A stretch of DNA of 64,000 bases from Selaginella moellendorffii (GCF_000143415.4 NW_003314262.1:2530603-2594602), one strand, 5' to 3'; numbered from the stretch's first letter, positions 1-11,493 are shown. A program made the numbers and translations. The notes: generated by a model not told the origin, from the sequence alone.

Positions 1-717
1 GCACCTTTTATTTGAAAAGTTATCTCTCTTTAACATAGAGCTGCTAAGTAAGACAATGGTGCTATTACTATTGGTGACGGCGGTGGAGGAGGCAATGGTG
101 ATGGAGTAATATTAAGGGGAGTGATGGTGTAGCATTTGCTTTTGCTTCATTGCTAACAATATTTTGGTGGAATTCTTGCCATAGACAAGGATGGGCATAT
201 AGTGTTGAGGGGGTTAAATTATTTTTCACTCTTACAACTGCTCTAGACAAATCTCAAGTATGAAATGTGGCTTGGATTTTGGTTGAAACTCCTCTCTTCT
301 TGTTCTAAGTGGCAAGGCTTTTTTAGATTCAAGGAATTTATTGCTACAATGCAAGTAAAGAATTTGAGTTTCATGTTATTGTTGGTGTTGTTGTGCTGTT
401 TTAAAATTTCCCTCATTATTAAGTTTATATTGACTGGATAGAAATTTAAACAATTATTTTTATTAGTGATATGTAAGAAAAATAGTATTAAATATTTATT
501 ACAAACGAATCAAAAAAAAGTATGATAGTGGAATATCCTTAAATATAATTGAATGTTTTAGATATATTCCTTATACACTATACCTCCTACAAGTTTTCGA
601 AAGCAAACCAAAACTAAAAGTAGTTGAAGCTTTCTGAAAAGAAAATTAGATATTAAAATTACAAAAATATAAAAATTAATTAAGTTCTAGACTACTTTTA
701 TATTGAAATTAGTTATA
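1..717. other. AT-rich stretch, no gene seen
   Basis: This is AT-rich sequence with only short open frames and no domain that I recognise. It lies outside the left LTR of the neighbouring gypsy element and may be older transposon debris. I see no RNA gene in it. Confidence 0.5.
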
Positions 718-864
718 TGAGTGCATGGAATATGATAGCCTAAAAACCCTAGTTTATATACAAGATCAAGTGCTCTAAATTGAAATCAATTTAATGGCTA
801 CCAAAATCCCACTATATCAATATTAGTATACAACATTGTAATTATACTCTTGGACTTTATATTA
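718..864 (-). repeat. 3' LTR of the gypsy element
   Basis: This block aligns with 10329-10474. Shared runs include AACCCTAGTTTATATA, CTACCAAAATCCCA and AATATTAGTATAC, in the same order and spacing. A purine tract on the minus strand, seen at plus 866-880 as TCCCCTCCTTTC, directly adjoins it, as expected just before a 3' LTR. Confidence 0.65.
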
Positions 865-999
865 TCCCCTCCTTTCGGAATGATGGAAGATAGTCAAAGT
901 TCTCTCATGAACAAGCCAAGATTTGGAGGAACATCAAAAGGTGGCATTAGTGGATTTGTAAGTGGTGTTAGTTGTTCTTGATCCTTTTGTACAAAACAT

Positions 1000-2150
1000 T
1001 TCAATTATTGCATATCCACAATTTCTAGAGGATTGGCTTGTTAAACATCATGCTAAACCTCATAAACTTGTTGCTACAACATTTCATATGGTCCCTTCCA
1101 CTGAGCAAAGAACCCTTAGATAAACCATGTACCATAAGATTGGGAAAATAGATTAATACCAAGTCATCCACTTTGTACTCTACAAATAAATGATGATGAG
1201 AGTTGTAGTGCCATTGTTGTCCCACTTGTACACGGCCCAGATAATCAGTAGACTTTGCTCAAATAAGTGGAAGAATGCTCGTCAAACTATTGATCCCAAG
1301 ACCTAACATCAGCAATTCATAGCAATTGCGAAGGTAAACTCAACTTTATTAGTAGTATTGAATCATGACTATATAGGAGTTTATATAGTAAAGCACTAAT
1401 AGAACTCTCCACCCCTGTAACATATGGATACTAAAATGATGGCAAATAACCATCTCAATCTGAATGTTGAAAGTTCATAAACTTCATAGTCATCCTTTTG
1501 AAAATCCAAACGAACTGTTCTACCAAACCATCTGACTATGAATGATAAGCATTCATGAAAATGTGGCATATGCCCAATTGAGATGTTAAAATGTAAAATG
1601 CCTTAGCCATAAATGCGGGACTGTTATCTGAAAGAATTCACTCCAGACATAAATGCTAGAACAATACTCAATTGAGGAAGAAGTATTCAGTAGTAGTTGC
1701 AAATACACTAGTGAGAGCATCAACTTCCACTCAGCGAGTCAAGTAGTCATAAGCAATAATGATATATTCATTACCAACATTCAACCGTGGAAAACACCCT
1801 ATCAAATCAAACACAACCAACTTAAATAAATGGGAAACTGTAATTGACTTTAACCATCTTTTTGTAGCACAAGGGGGAGTATTACAAGTTATGCACCAAA
1901 GGCAACTATGTATATATTGGATAATATTATATCATATCTTTGGCTAATAGAAACATACACAGCTTCTCGATCACACAACAATGTCCCATATGCTCACCTA
2001 AAATAAAATAATCATGGTAGGCAAGAAGAAAGTGTGTAATAAAGATCAAAAGCACCACCAACTGTAAATGATCATCAAGATCCGTCCCTATAAAATAAAG
2101 AAGACCATCTTCAAGGCGATATTGAGAATGTAAATACTGAAATGGCAAGT
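1000..2150 (-). pseudogene. Gypsy integrase remnant
   Basis: Minus-strand translation of about 1740-2050 shows a degenerate HHCC zinc-binding region: GEHMGHCCVIEK, then a CxxC in CLWCITCNTPP. An integrase core start follows with FDLIG and, about 20 residues on, a DYLTR segment. The reading frame is broken by several stops. The position after RNase H is the Ty3/gypsy arrangement. The downstream end is not defined. Confidence 0.6.
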
Positions 2151-2388
2151 CATTAGTAAATGATACAAGATTCTTAAATCCATTGCGAAGCTTTCGAATC
2201 TATAACTCAATCTTTTGAACCTTGCAAACCTCATTAAGAGAAGGTAAATCTTGTTTTGCATTTTGTGGACACTGAATGTCAAGTACAGCAATTGCAGATG
2301 GCATAAAATCCTAGTCTAAAAAATCCAAAAATGCAAGAACAACAGACTCATCAAAGACATAAGAAGAAAGTGAAGAAAAAAGAGGAGC

Positions 2389-2688
2389 TTAAGAAAGGGC
2401 ATCAACATCAGTTATAAAACTCCCTAAACAATGAACAACATCAAAATTATATATTTGAAGTTTCAAAACCCACCGAATAGTATGATCAATTAAGTTCTTT
2501 CGCTTCAATAACAAAGTAACTGCAACATAATCATTTTGTAATAATGTCTGAGAACTATATAGATATGCATGAAGTTTCTCAAAACCCCAGCCAAATGCTA
2601 AACACTGCTTCTCTGTTATAGAATAGTTCACCTCCGTTGGTTGTAATGTATAGCTGATATATGTAATGAGATAGTGTTGACCAAGCAC
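2389..2688 (-). pseudogene. Gypsy RNase H domain
   Basis: An open 99-codon stretch on the minus strand matches the gypsy RNase H core. It contains NYSITEKQCLAFGWGFEKLH (compare NYSxTExExLAxxWAxxKxR), a LHAYLYSSQ segment, then IRWVLKLQIYNFDVVHCLGS and a terminal ADALS-like VDALS. It is followed by stops. It lies between RT and integrase as expected. Confidence 0.75.
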
Positions 2689-2899
2689 ACTCGAGCTCTA
2701 TTGCATCAACACACCTTCAAGATTAATATAAAAAACATCCACATGCAAAATGAAAAGTCAAGTGTAGTTAGGATATACCAAAACTGGTGGAGTCATCAAT
2801 ATCTATTTGAGATCTATAAATACTTGCTCACAATTTACAAACTAAATGAAAGATGATATTGACAATTTTAACAATGCTTGCAATGGTACAGTGCAATAA

Positions 2900-3640
2900 A
2901 AAAGATGATTAACAAAATGACCGAGATATTGCACCTTGCCTAGAAAGTGCTACATATCATTCACACACTTCCGAATAGAGAACTTTAAAAGAGCCACAAG
3001 TTTATCATGATTAACTTGCAAACTCTCATGAAAAATATGGTACCTAAGATAAATTGTATCCTTGGACCCAAATATGTACTTCAACCACTTTAGCTTTAAA
3101 TCATCTTCTTGTAGCTAATCCAACATTTTATAAACATCACAAACATGTTCCTCCCATGTCCCCTCCAATTGGATTAAAACATCATTGATGAAGTCACCAG
3201 TCACCTCTAACAAATCACAAAGGACCTCATCCATCATTTATTGGGAAGTTGTTGGAGCATTATTCAAACCAAACGGCATCACTAAAAACTTATATAAACT
3301 AAACAGTGTACAAAAAACAATTTTAGAAATGTCTTCTTCAGCCATTGGTATTTGCCAATACCCAAAAACAAAATTTAACTTGGTGAACTAATGACTTCTC
3401 CTCAGATGATCCAAGAGATCAGTAGTGTGAAGAAAAGGGTATATATTCGAGATTGTTACTTTATTTAATGGATGATAACTTATGCAAAAATGAATACTCT
3501 CATCAAGTTTAGTCACAACATGAGGTTCATATGCTCAAAAAGTCAATGACTTTCAAATAACACCCTTTTCCAACATCTTCTTGACGTTTGATATAAAATC
3601 TTGATCTCTTTGGGTAACTGATAACAAAGAAAAACTTTGA
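2900..3640 (-). pseudogene. Gypsy reverse transcriptase remnant
   Basis: Minus-strand 3284-3243 encodes VMPFGLNNAPTTSQ, the classic gypsy RT motif (MPFGLxNAPxTFQ). Downstream, at about 3200-3120, the catalytic YxDD box is changed to FIND within DFINDVLIQLEGTWEEHV, so the second-to-last catalytic Asp is Asn. The surrounding frame has stops. The domain is inactive by sequence. Confidence 0.75.
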
Positions 3641-4141
3641 TTGGACAAGCATCCACAGTTAGAATACAATGACATGTTGCAATCTTGGCCCCAGATGATA
3701 AGTCAAATTCAAAAGATCGGCATATTCTTTCATGAGCTAATCAACCGCTGCAACACAAAGACTATCAAATGGATCAGAAAAGGGAAAAAAGGAACAAGAT
3801 AGAAACATAAGAAGAACTAATAGGGAGACAAAAGTGATGGAAGTAGAGATAAAAGCAGAAGGATGAAGAAGTATAAAATTGAAAGGAATGGAAGAAATAT
3901 AAAGAAGTATAAGATAAGGGGGAGAAACCTTAAAGTCACACTTCACATAATTGCAATACAATTAATTCATACTAAAGATGAGGTCAAAATTCTCACTTGG
4001 CACCACCCAAAATGAGTATAATGTAAACTCCTGAATTTGGACTTCCCGGGAGGTTACCCAGCCCAGTACTATTCAAACCCAAGAACATTTAACCTTAAGT
4101 ATCCTAAGACCCTTAACCAATTGAAAAAAAGGGTGCATTCT

Positions 4142-5267
4142 TGTCGCGAATGTGACTTTGGGTATCGAAAGTTACTTGTCAGCCAGTCCTTATGGACACT
4201 CTTTCCTTACTCCCACGACGGCAGAAGGCATTTATCAGTCCCTCTTGTTTAAGTGTTAGTAAACTGGGTTTAGCATCTTTACTTGGCCGGATGAGAATAA
4301 GGAAGGAATTCCTAAGTGTCTAGTTAGCTGAGCATACTCGGCCTGGCTTATTAGTTCTCTTTTGCTTTATCTTGCACTGGCTTGATAAGAACCCTCGTGT
4401 ATTGAGACTAATCCCTTAATATCGCTACATGATAGCTTACCGTGTTTGCCAAACACCTTCGCTATCATGCCCTTTGTATTGGTCTCGTTCTGGTCCCAAA
4501 TGCTATTTATGGAAAGTGTTCAGATTTGCTCGTTTGGCATATTTACGGAATGTAGAGATTGTCCTGAACACAATGGTGTTCGTCCCATGTCCAAATTCGC
4601 AATCTAGGGACATTCCATATTTAGTAAGTTTCGAGCTTGTCCTAGAGATTAACTTCTAATACTAAGGGAGGCTTGGGGTGAAAGGCCAAAGTGTGTGTTC
4701 CTAGGGGGGGGGGGGGGGGGGGGGGATTTTGGGGGTTCCAAATGTATAATAGGGATAGTGGGTAGGTTGGGCATAGCCGACCAACTTGAAGCATAGTCTA
4801 GTTCCCGCTTGCGTGCCTGTCCTTGTTCTGCGTCCGATTTAGGTCTAAGACCAAGTTCTATTCCATGTTAGCTGGTGGAGTACCCATGTCCTTGCATTAA
4901 GCCACCGGTATGCTGAAATAGCACCAGACTCTATTTGGCTCCATTTTGCGTGCTGATCTTAGCATTGGGATGCTGGTTACTCTAAGATTGTTCCAAGTCA
5001 CTCCATGCCCCTGTCCCTTCACTCCTTGGGCTATGTGCTCGAGAGTTGCTCCATGGTCCAGTTCCATCACTCCTTGGCTCCATGTGTGGAAGTTTGGCAC
5101 CATTCCTTCGTTCAATGGCCCAAGGCTCTAAACCTCGGGTTCCACACCACTGTCCTATGGACACATGGCATGTGACACCTGGCACATAAAGGGTTTAGGT
5201 TCCGCTTTATGGTGTTATCCTATGGTAAATCACCATAGGATAAAGGGTAAAAACCACATGCGCTACA
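4142..5267. repeat. Solo-LTR-like insertion Y (TGTCGC...GCTACA), 1126 bp
   Basis: It begins TGTCGCGAATG and ends GCGCTACA, the TG...CA pattern of LTRs. It is flanked by ATTCT (4137-4141) and ACTCT (5268-5272), a 5-bp target duplication with one mismatch. It interrupts the left LTR of the TRIM-like element between GGGTGCATTCT and ACTCTTACTCATGGG. It has no open frame of note. It carries a run of 22 G at 4704-4725. It is probably a solo LTR of a larger family whose internal part is absent here. Confidence 0.75.
4704..4725 (+). repeat. Poly-G run of 22
   Basis: An uninterrupted run of 22 guanines lies inside insertion Y, followed by ATTTTGGGGG. The length may be inaccurate because such runs are hard to sequence. 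Confidence 0.85.
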
Positions 5268-5418
5268 ACTCTTACTCATGGGCCCTTTCCCTTTATATTT
5301 GAACCCTATAGACCGTCTCTCGAGTCGCTCTCTTTAGTTTGCTTCCCTGCAATTTCACGCCCTCGTGAACGGAAGCTAAGAGCTGCAGCTCTCCTGAGAG
5401 CTCCGCTCTCTTGACACC

Positions 5419-7344
5419 TGTAAGCGACTAAATTTTCCATTCTACTTTAGTCACTTAACCACACCTCCGACCACTTGGAGGAGTCTCATTCACAACCTCC
5501 ATCAGTCCAATTCAGGACTTGGGACTTGCTAGCCCCAAGAATGGCATCCATGCCACTCAACACTTGCACCTGGTCCAAGTGCTCCACGTGTCCGGTCCCA
5601 AAACCGACACCCAAAGGTACCACTGACATCTCGGCCCGTTACGCTAAGGCCATGCCCATTCACCTTTGCTGCACTAGTGGTCCAATACCACTTGCATCAC
5701 CATCCCGTCTCTCCAAGACTGGGCCATCTGTCCACGAGTGGTCATCCTAGATCCACTCCTTAGCATCCTTAGGATGCCCACAGACCTGGGGAATCGCCTT
5801 CCCCAAAATCCCTTTGTCAGTTCCTACCAAGTCCCTTTCTGCCCCTGGCCGTGTTTGCCAACACTGTCACTGGATCGAGGCCCACAGGCCCGACCACTAA
5901 GTCCCATGGTCCTCTAGGACTTCCTCACCACACGACTGTGTCCTTGGTCACTACCCCAGAGGACTGCTCCTCTTCCTTTCCACAGTCTAGGCCATTGGGA
6001 CAACATTTCGGAACACCGTGGCCTTACGCGAGCCACCTGGGTACTCTCCTCGCCTTTCGCCTTTAGGTGCTCTAGCCATGGGCTTAGAGCGAGGTTCCGT
6101 TGAGCCACGCCTGGTATCCAAGTAGGTAATGCCACCCACACTTGGACTGGGAGCATCGGCCAGTCGATCTCCCGGGGGAACTAGAGCCGGCTCTTGAACA
6201 CTTCACCAAGCTACCCCGCTTGTCGGTCCATATTCACTCTAGTCTTGGACTTCCCAGTGGTCAGTTCATCACCCAACACTGGGTCTGGCCTTCCTGGGCC
6301 AAACTAGCCTTTCCTGGCCAAACTAGCTCCACTGCAATCCTCCCCCTTACTATACTTTTGGAGCTCACCAAACCCCCCAGGGTCTGGGAGACGAACGCTT
6401 TGGGCTTTCACCCTCTCAGACTCGAACTCGGACTCAGACTCGGACTCGGGCTTGGGCTCGGGCTCGGGCTCGGTCTCAGCCTTGGCCTCGGTCTCGGTCT
6501 CGGTCCCGGTCTTGGTCCCGGTCTCGGTCTCGGTCCCGGTCTCGGTCTCGACCTCGGACTCCATCTCGGGTCCTTCTCGGACTCCATCTTGGACTCCATC
6601 TCGGACTCCATCTCGGTCCATCTCGGACTCCATCTCGGACTCCATCTCAGACTCCGTCTCGGTCCATCTCGGACTCCATCTCGGGTCCATCTCGGACTCC
6701 GTCTCGGTCCACCTCGGACTCCATCTCAGGTCCATCTCGGACTCCATCTCAGGTCCATCTCGGACTCCATCTCGGACTCCGTCTCGGTCCACCTCGGACT
6801 CCATCTCGGACTCCATCTCGGGTCCATCTCAGACTCCATCTCAGGTCCATCTCGGACTCCATCTCGGGTCCATCTCGGACTCCGTCGCGGTCCACCTCGG
6901 ACTCCATCTCGGACTCCATCTCGGGTCCATCTCGGACTCCATCTCGGGTCCATCTCGGACTCCGTCTTTGTCCACCTCGGACTCCACTTCAGGTCCATCT
7001 CGGGCTCCATATCGGACTCCATCTCGGACTCCACTTCGGACTCTATATCGGACTCCACTTCGGGTCCATCTCGGACTCCAACTAGGGTCCGTCTCGGATT
7101 CCATCTTGGACACTTCCACGTGTCATGTGTTGGTCCTTTTTGGGTCCCTTTTTGGAGCCTTACTTATTGCTCGCTTTGTGCTCGCTCCTTGAGCACTTTG
7201 TTGGGAGTTCCACTCCCGCTCTCGACCTTTCAAGTCGGAGCTTTTAGTCCAAACATGTTACGCTCGTTTGGCTTTCACCTCGGCCACTACCACTTGGCAC
7301 CCTTTCCAGCTCCACTTTGGGGCCTAGGGATTTTGTGTCTCACA
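5419..7344. repeat. LTR-like insertion X, copy 1 (TGTAAGCGAC...GTCTCACA), 1926 bp
   Basis: It starts TGTAAGCGACTAAATTTTCC and ends TGTGTCTCACA. The flanks ACACC (5414-5418) and ACACT (7345-7349) are a near-perfect 5-bp target duplication inside the short internal region of the TRIM-like element. A second copy at 7583-8864 shares both ends and most of the body. About 680 bp is a degenerate repeat of CTCGGACTCCAT. A 425-codon open frame crosses that repeat, but several frames on both strands are also open there, so it is not a gene. I take the unit as a solo LTR. Confidence 0.8.
6410..7090. repeat. Degenerate CTCGGACTCCAT tandem repeat
   Basis: The left part is CTCGGGCT/CTCGGTCC hexamers. The right part is 12- and 18-bp mixtures of CTCGGACTCCAT and CTCGGGTCCAT. 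The period is a multiple of three without stops, which explains long open frames on both strands. Copy 2 of the host LTR has a much shorter version (about 8610-8755). Confidence 0.9.
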
Positions 7345-7582
7345 ACACTCTACCCCTTGGGTCAAGCCCAGCAGGAGCAAATTGGACCCTTGCCAGATGT
7401 CAATCAACATGTGGTGTGATTCCCCTAGTCAACCAACAGAGTCGGACCTGAGACCCCTCTGATACCAAATGTAAACTCCCGAATTTGGACTTCCTAGGAG
7501 GTCACCTAGCCCAGTACTATTCAAACCCAAAGACATTTAACCCCAAATATCCCAAGACCTTTAACCAATTGAAAAAGGGGGT

Positions 7583-8864
7583 TGTAAGCGACTAAATTTT
7601 CCATTCTGCTTTAGTCACTTAACCACACATTAGACCACTTGGAGGAGTCTCACTCACAACCTCCATAAGTCCTATTCTAGACTTAGGGACATGCTAGCCC
7701 CAAGAATGGCATTCATGCCACTCAACCATTACACTTGATCCAAGTGCTCCATGTGTTTGATCCCATGACGAACACCCCAAGGTACCACTGACATACCAAC
7801 CCGTTAGGCTAAAGCCATGTCCATTTACCTTAGTCACACCGATGGTCCAACACCACCTGCATCGCAGTCCCATCTCTTAAAGACTGAGCCATCCATTCGT
7901 GAATGACCATCCTAGGTCCACTCTTTAGCATTCTTAGGATGCCCGCAGACATGGGGAACAGTTTTCCCCAATATCCCTTTTATAGTCCCCACCAAGTCCC
8001 TTTTCTGTCCATGGCCGTGTTCGCCAACACTGCCACTGGGACAAGGCCCACAAGCCCAACCACTAAGTCCCACTGTCCTCTGGGACTTCCTTACCAACAT
8101 GACTGTATCATTGGTCACTACACTAGAGGACCACTCCTCTTCCTTTCCATAGTCTGGGACTTTGGGACAATATTTCGGAACACTATGGCCTTATGCGAGC
8201 CTCATGGGTACTCTCCCCACCTTCTGCCTTTTGGTGCTCTAGCCGTGGGCTTAGAGGGAGGTTCTATTGAGCCACACCAGGTATCCAAATAGGTAGTGCC
8301 ACCCACACTTGGACTAGGAGCATTGGTCATTCGATCTCCTAGGGGAACTAGAGTTGGCTCTTGAACACTTCACCAAACTACCCTGCTTGTCAGTCCGTAT
8401 TCACTCTATCCTGACTTCCCAGTGGTTATCCTATCACCCAACACTTGGGTACAACCTTCTTGGGCCAAACTGGCCTTTCCTGGCCAAACTGGCCTTTCCT
8501 GGCCAAACTGGCTCCACTGGAGTCCTCCCTCTACTATACTTTTGGAGCTCACTCAACTCCTTAGGGTCTGGGAGACGAATGCTTTGGGCTTTCACCCTCT
8601 CAGATTTGAACTTGGACTCAGACTCGGACTCAGACTCAGACTCGGGCTTGGGCTCGGTCTTGGCCTCGGCCTCGGGCTCGGTCTTGGTCTCAACTTCGGA
8701 CTCCATCTCGGATTCCATCTCAGGTCCATCTCGGACTCCATCTCGGACTCCTCAAGTCAAAGCTTTTAGTCCAAATGTGTTACGCTCGTTTGGCTTTTGC
8801 TTTGGCCACTACCACGTGGCACCCTTTCGGCTCCACTTTGGGGCTTAGGGATTTGTGTCTCATA
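7583..8864. repeat. LTR-like insertion X, copy 2, 1282 bp
   Basis: It has the same start (TGTAAGCGAC) as copy 1 and a matching end (GTGTCTCATA, with the final CACA mutated). It is flanked by perfect GGGGT duplications at 7578-7582 and 8865-8869, inside the right LTR of the TRIM-like element. It is about 640 bp shorter than copy 1, mostly because the internal short-period repeat is contracted. Confidence 0.8.
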
Positions 8865-9631
8865 GGGGTGCACTCTTATTCATGGGCCCTTTCCCTCTGT
8901 ATTTGAACCCCATGGACCGTCTCTCAAGTAACTCTCTTTGGTTGTTTACATATAAGTCAAACTTAAGATTGCCCACATGCACAACTAGGTTTGCCTCATC
9001 CCGTATACATGTATATATATGGCCATTGCCATAAAAAATAAAAACTGACTCTGCCACACGACAACAAGCCAAACAATAAAAGATAAACTCAAACCTATAT
9101 CAACCAACACAAAAAGAATAATAAGAGACCTCTTGTTATAAGAGCGAGCTTGAAAAGAACTAGTGCCAAGTGAACCCTTTAGTAATACTCTTAAAAGAAA
9201 GATGGAGGGGGTCATTGACTTATTTGCACAAGGTCCCTTCACTATTCATGTGACTCCTCATTTCCCGAAAGCATCTCGATATTTAAACTTTCCACTACAG
9301 TAGCACTAACAAAACATTATTGATGCCAAAGTCTCCACCTAGGAAATGGAGGTTGTCAATCCTAAAAACACCAACAACACCAATAAGTATGACAAACTTC
9401 ATCACATGTTTAGTAATGGACATCATAACCACGACTATGTCCTCACCCTTGTCCTTGAACTTGGGTAGCAGCAACATCAAACTCCATTAAAATAAGACTA
9501 TCTCCCACAAGAAGTAAAGCTGAAAGATATGTAACAAGAAGTGGAAGAGGTGACATTTTACAATGTTGTACCAAGTAAAGAGGATTGTCAAAGGTGGCTA
9601 GAGTAAGTGCATACTCAAGTCTTATAAGATC

Positions 9632-9955
9632 TTAACGAAGTGTTGGCCACAACATTCCCAACTTGATCTGCTCTAATATATTTAACTCCACACGAAGCAA
9701 AAAGCTATAGAAATGAATGCCAAATTGCATCATGGACTTAGATGGCCATTGACAAAGACGATGCAAATTTTGAAAGGCATTATCGTAATTGTCAATATGT
9801 CTAAATACGCATTTGAAAACGTTTGGGAGAATGCTCCAATGCTCACAATTGGCTACACTCAAACCATTGTACCATTGTAATACCGTTTCTTGCAAACATA
9901 TGGAAAACTCATGCAAATGCCAAATATCATCCCAAAAATGATATATAGCAATCAC
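9632..9955 (-). pseudogene. Gypsy gag-like remnant
   Basis: Minus-strand translation resembles the retrotransposon gag domain: a helical start, then QETVLQWYNGLSVANCEHWS (compare the AxxWYxxL...W pattern), then LPNVFKCVFRHID. It lies just downstream of the 5' LTR and PBS, where gag belongs. The sequences around it (8985-9242 and 9971-10201) hold only broken open frames of this element. Confidence 0.55.
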
Positions 9956-10310
9956 TATAAAATGATTAAACTAATAGTACACATCATCCCCAAAATTCCT
10001 ACTGAAGAACTTCAGCCAAACAGAAGGATTGGCAGCAAGAGAAAAGGAGTTGTACCATACATTATGAATATTACCATCAACTGAGTTTAATTGTTCAACT
10101 ACAACCATATAGCATTGAGCAATTGCACCAACTATTACTCCAGAGTCAAAAGAGGAGGAGGTTGGTGCTTTGCCATGAAGATGAACAAAAAGGAAAAACA
10201 AAAGAAAATAAGTTGAGAAAAGCTATAAGAAAATGGAGATCTAGACAATACAAAAGCTAGATTTAAACCAAAATCCCAAATTTTAGCACTCCTTAAGGAC
10301 AATCAGAGCT

Positions 10311-10327
10311 GCCCCTCAACTCCACCA
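10311..10327 (-). other. Candidate primer binding site of the gypsy element
   Basis: Plus-strand GCCCCTCAACTCCACCA ends in CCA like a tRNA 3' end and sits 1 bp inside the 5' LTR (10329-10474). On the minus strand this reads TGGTGGAGTTGAGGGGC, a typical PBS start. The primer tRNA is not identified. Confidence 0.5.
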
Positions 10328-10328
10328 A

Positions 10329-10474
10329 TGTGAATGTATAGAATATATAGAAATGTGTATATCAATTAACCCAAAAACCCTAGTTTATATATAGAAGCAA
10401 GTGATCTATATTAAAACCAATCTGACAACTACCAAAATCCCAATACGCTAATATTAGTATACTTGGACCTCACA
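10329..10474 (-). repeat. 5' LTR of the gypsy element
   Basis: The block is bounded by TGTGAATG and CCTCACA on the plus strand (TG...CA). It aligns along most of its length with 718-864. At 146 bp it is unusually short for a gypsy LTR. Confidence 0.65.
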
Positions 10475-10712
10475 ATTATATATTTATTAAAAGAAATTTA
10501 GTAAAATTTTAAATCACAAGATGGCTGTAGGACTCTATGAAGCTGATTTGGGGTGCTAAATATATTTTAGAACTGTTAATCCAATGGTCTAAATTCATAT
10601 AAATACTATTACATAGCATTGGTTTTCAAAGAAGTGGAAAGACATTTCAAAATACTTTTATGCTTTAGTCTTTCTCATTTCTCAATGGCATTTGCAATGG
10701 TTGCCACCAATA

Positions 10713-11488
10713 TGTAAGCAACCAAAGGGAACGATTCAAGAGACGGTCCATGGGGTTCAAATATAGAGGGAAGGGGCCTATGAATAAGAGTGCACCTCCT
10801 TTTTCAATCGGTTAAAGGTCTTGGGATATTTGGGGTTAAGCGTCCTTGGGTTTGAATAGTACTGGGCTAGGTGACCTCCCGGGAAGTCCAAACTCAGAAG
10901 CGTTACATTTGGTATCAGAGCGGTCTCGGGTCCGACTCTGTTGGTTGGCTAAGGGAATCGCACCACATATTGATTGACATCTGGCTGGTCCAGTTTGCTC
11001 CCATTGGGCTCGACCCGAGGGGTAGGGTGTCAAAGAGAGCGGGGCTCTCAAGAGAGCTACGGCTCTCAGCTTCCGTTCACAAGGGCGTGAACTTGCAGGG
11101 TAGGGTGTCAAAGAGAGCAGGGCTCTCAAGAGAGCTACGGCTCTCAGCTTCCGTTCACGAGGGTGTGAACTTGCAGGGAAGCGTGGTGGATTGTAAGCAA
11201 CCAAAGGGAACGACTCAAGAGACGGTCCATAGGGTTCAAATATAGAGGGAAAGGGCCTATGAATAAGAGTGCACCCCTTTTTCCAATCAGTTAAGGGTCT
11301 TGGGATATTTGGGGTTAAGCGTCCTTGGGTTTGAATAGTACTGGGCTGGGTGACCTCCTGAGAAGTCTAAACTCAGGAGCGTTACATTTGGTATTGGAGC
11401 GGTCTTGGGTCCGACTCTGTTAGTTGGCTAAGGGAATCGCACCACATATTGATTAACATCTGGGAAGTCCAAATTCAGAAGCGTTACA
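10713..11488 (+). mobile_element. TRIM retrotransposon in tandem form; TSD CAATA
   Basis: LTR 10713-10907 (195 bp, TGTAAGCAACC...GCGTTACA), PBS TGGTATCAGAGC at 10910-10921, internal region 10908-11191 and a second LTR 11192-11386 are followed by a second, truncated internal region (11387-about 11460) and the last 28 bp of a third LTR ending at 11488. Perfect CAATA flanks lie at 10708-10712 and 11489-11493, so the whole tandem unit behaves as one insertion. It has no coding capacity; a 124-codon frame across it is fortuitous. Confidence 0.85.
11023..11178 (+). repeat. Two 78-bp tandem repeats inside the TRIM
   Basis: Units 11023-11100 and 11101-11178 differ at only about three positions. Each holds GAGAGC...GGGCTCTC and AGAGCTACGGCTCT palindromic pieces that could fold into hairpins. 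The related element at 4022-8950 appears to carry one unit. Confidence 0.85.
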
Positions 11489-11493
11489 CAATA

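Larger units (their letters stand above)
4022..8950 (-). mobile_element. TRIM-like LTR element carrying three later insertions; TSD TATAA
   Basis: The host element has a 194-bp LTR (7470-7582 plus 8870-8950), an initiator-tRNA-type PBS (complement of TGGTATCAGAG at 7457-7467), a short internal region (about 5346-5418 plus 7350-7469) and a second LTR (4022-4141 plus 5273-about 5345). Perfect TATAA copies flank it at 4017-4021 and 8951-8955. It belongs to the same family as 10713-11488, in inverse orientation. Three LTR-like units (4142-5267, 5419-7344, 7583-8864) interrupt it. It has no coding capacity. Confidence 0.85.
718..10474 (-). mobile_element. Decayed Ty3/gypsy LTR retrotransposon, split by a nested insertion
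   Basis: Read on the minus strand, the order is 5' LTR, PBS, gag-like region, (nested insertion 4022-8950), reverse transcriptase, RNase H, integrase, polypurine tract, 3' LTR. RT followed by RNase H and integrase is the Ty3/gypsy order. The two LTRs are only about 146 bp and have diverged clearly. All frames carry stops and the composition is strongly AT-biased, so the element is dead. Without the insertion it would be about 4.8 kb. The left LTR edge is approximate because that end is degenerate. The family name cannot be decided from the sequence alone. Confidence 0.8.

Noticed and set aside
6304-6816. Minus-strand 170-codon Glu/Ser/Asp-rich frame
   Set aside because: Translation of the microsatellite complement; no start context or neighbours.
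6142-7419. 425-codon open frame over the CTCGGACTCC repeat
   Set aside because: The repeat period is a multiple of three without stops, several frames on both strands are open, and the region is inside an LTR-like unit with no protein-like composition.
10871-11245. 124-codon frame (and its 122-codon antisense) at the TRIM
   Set aside because: It spans an LTR, the PBS and the internal repeats of a non-coding element, so it is fortuitous.
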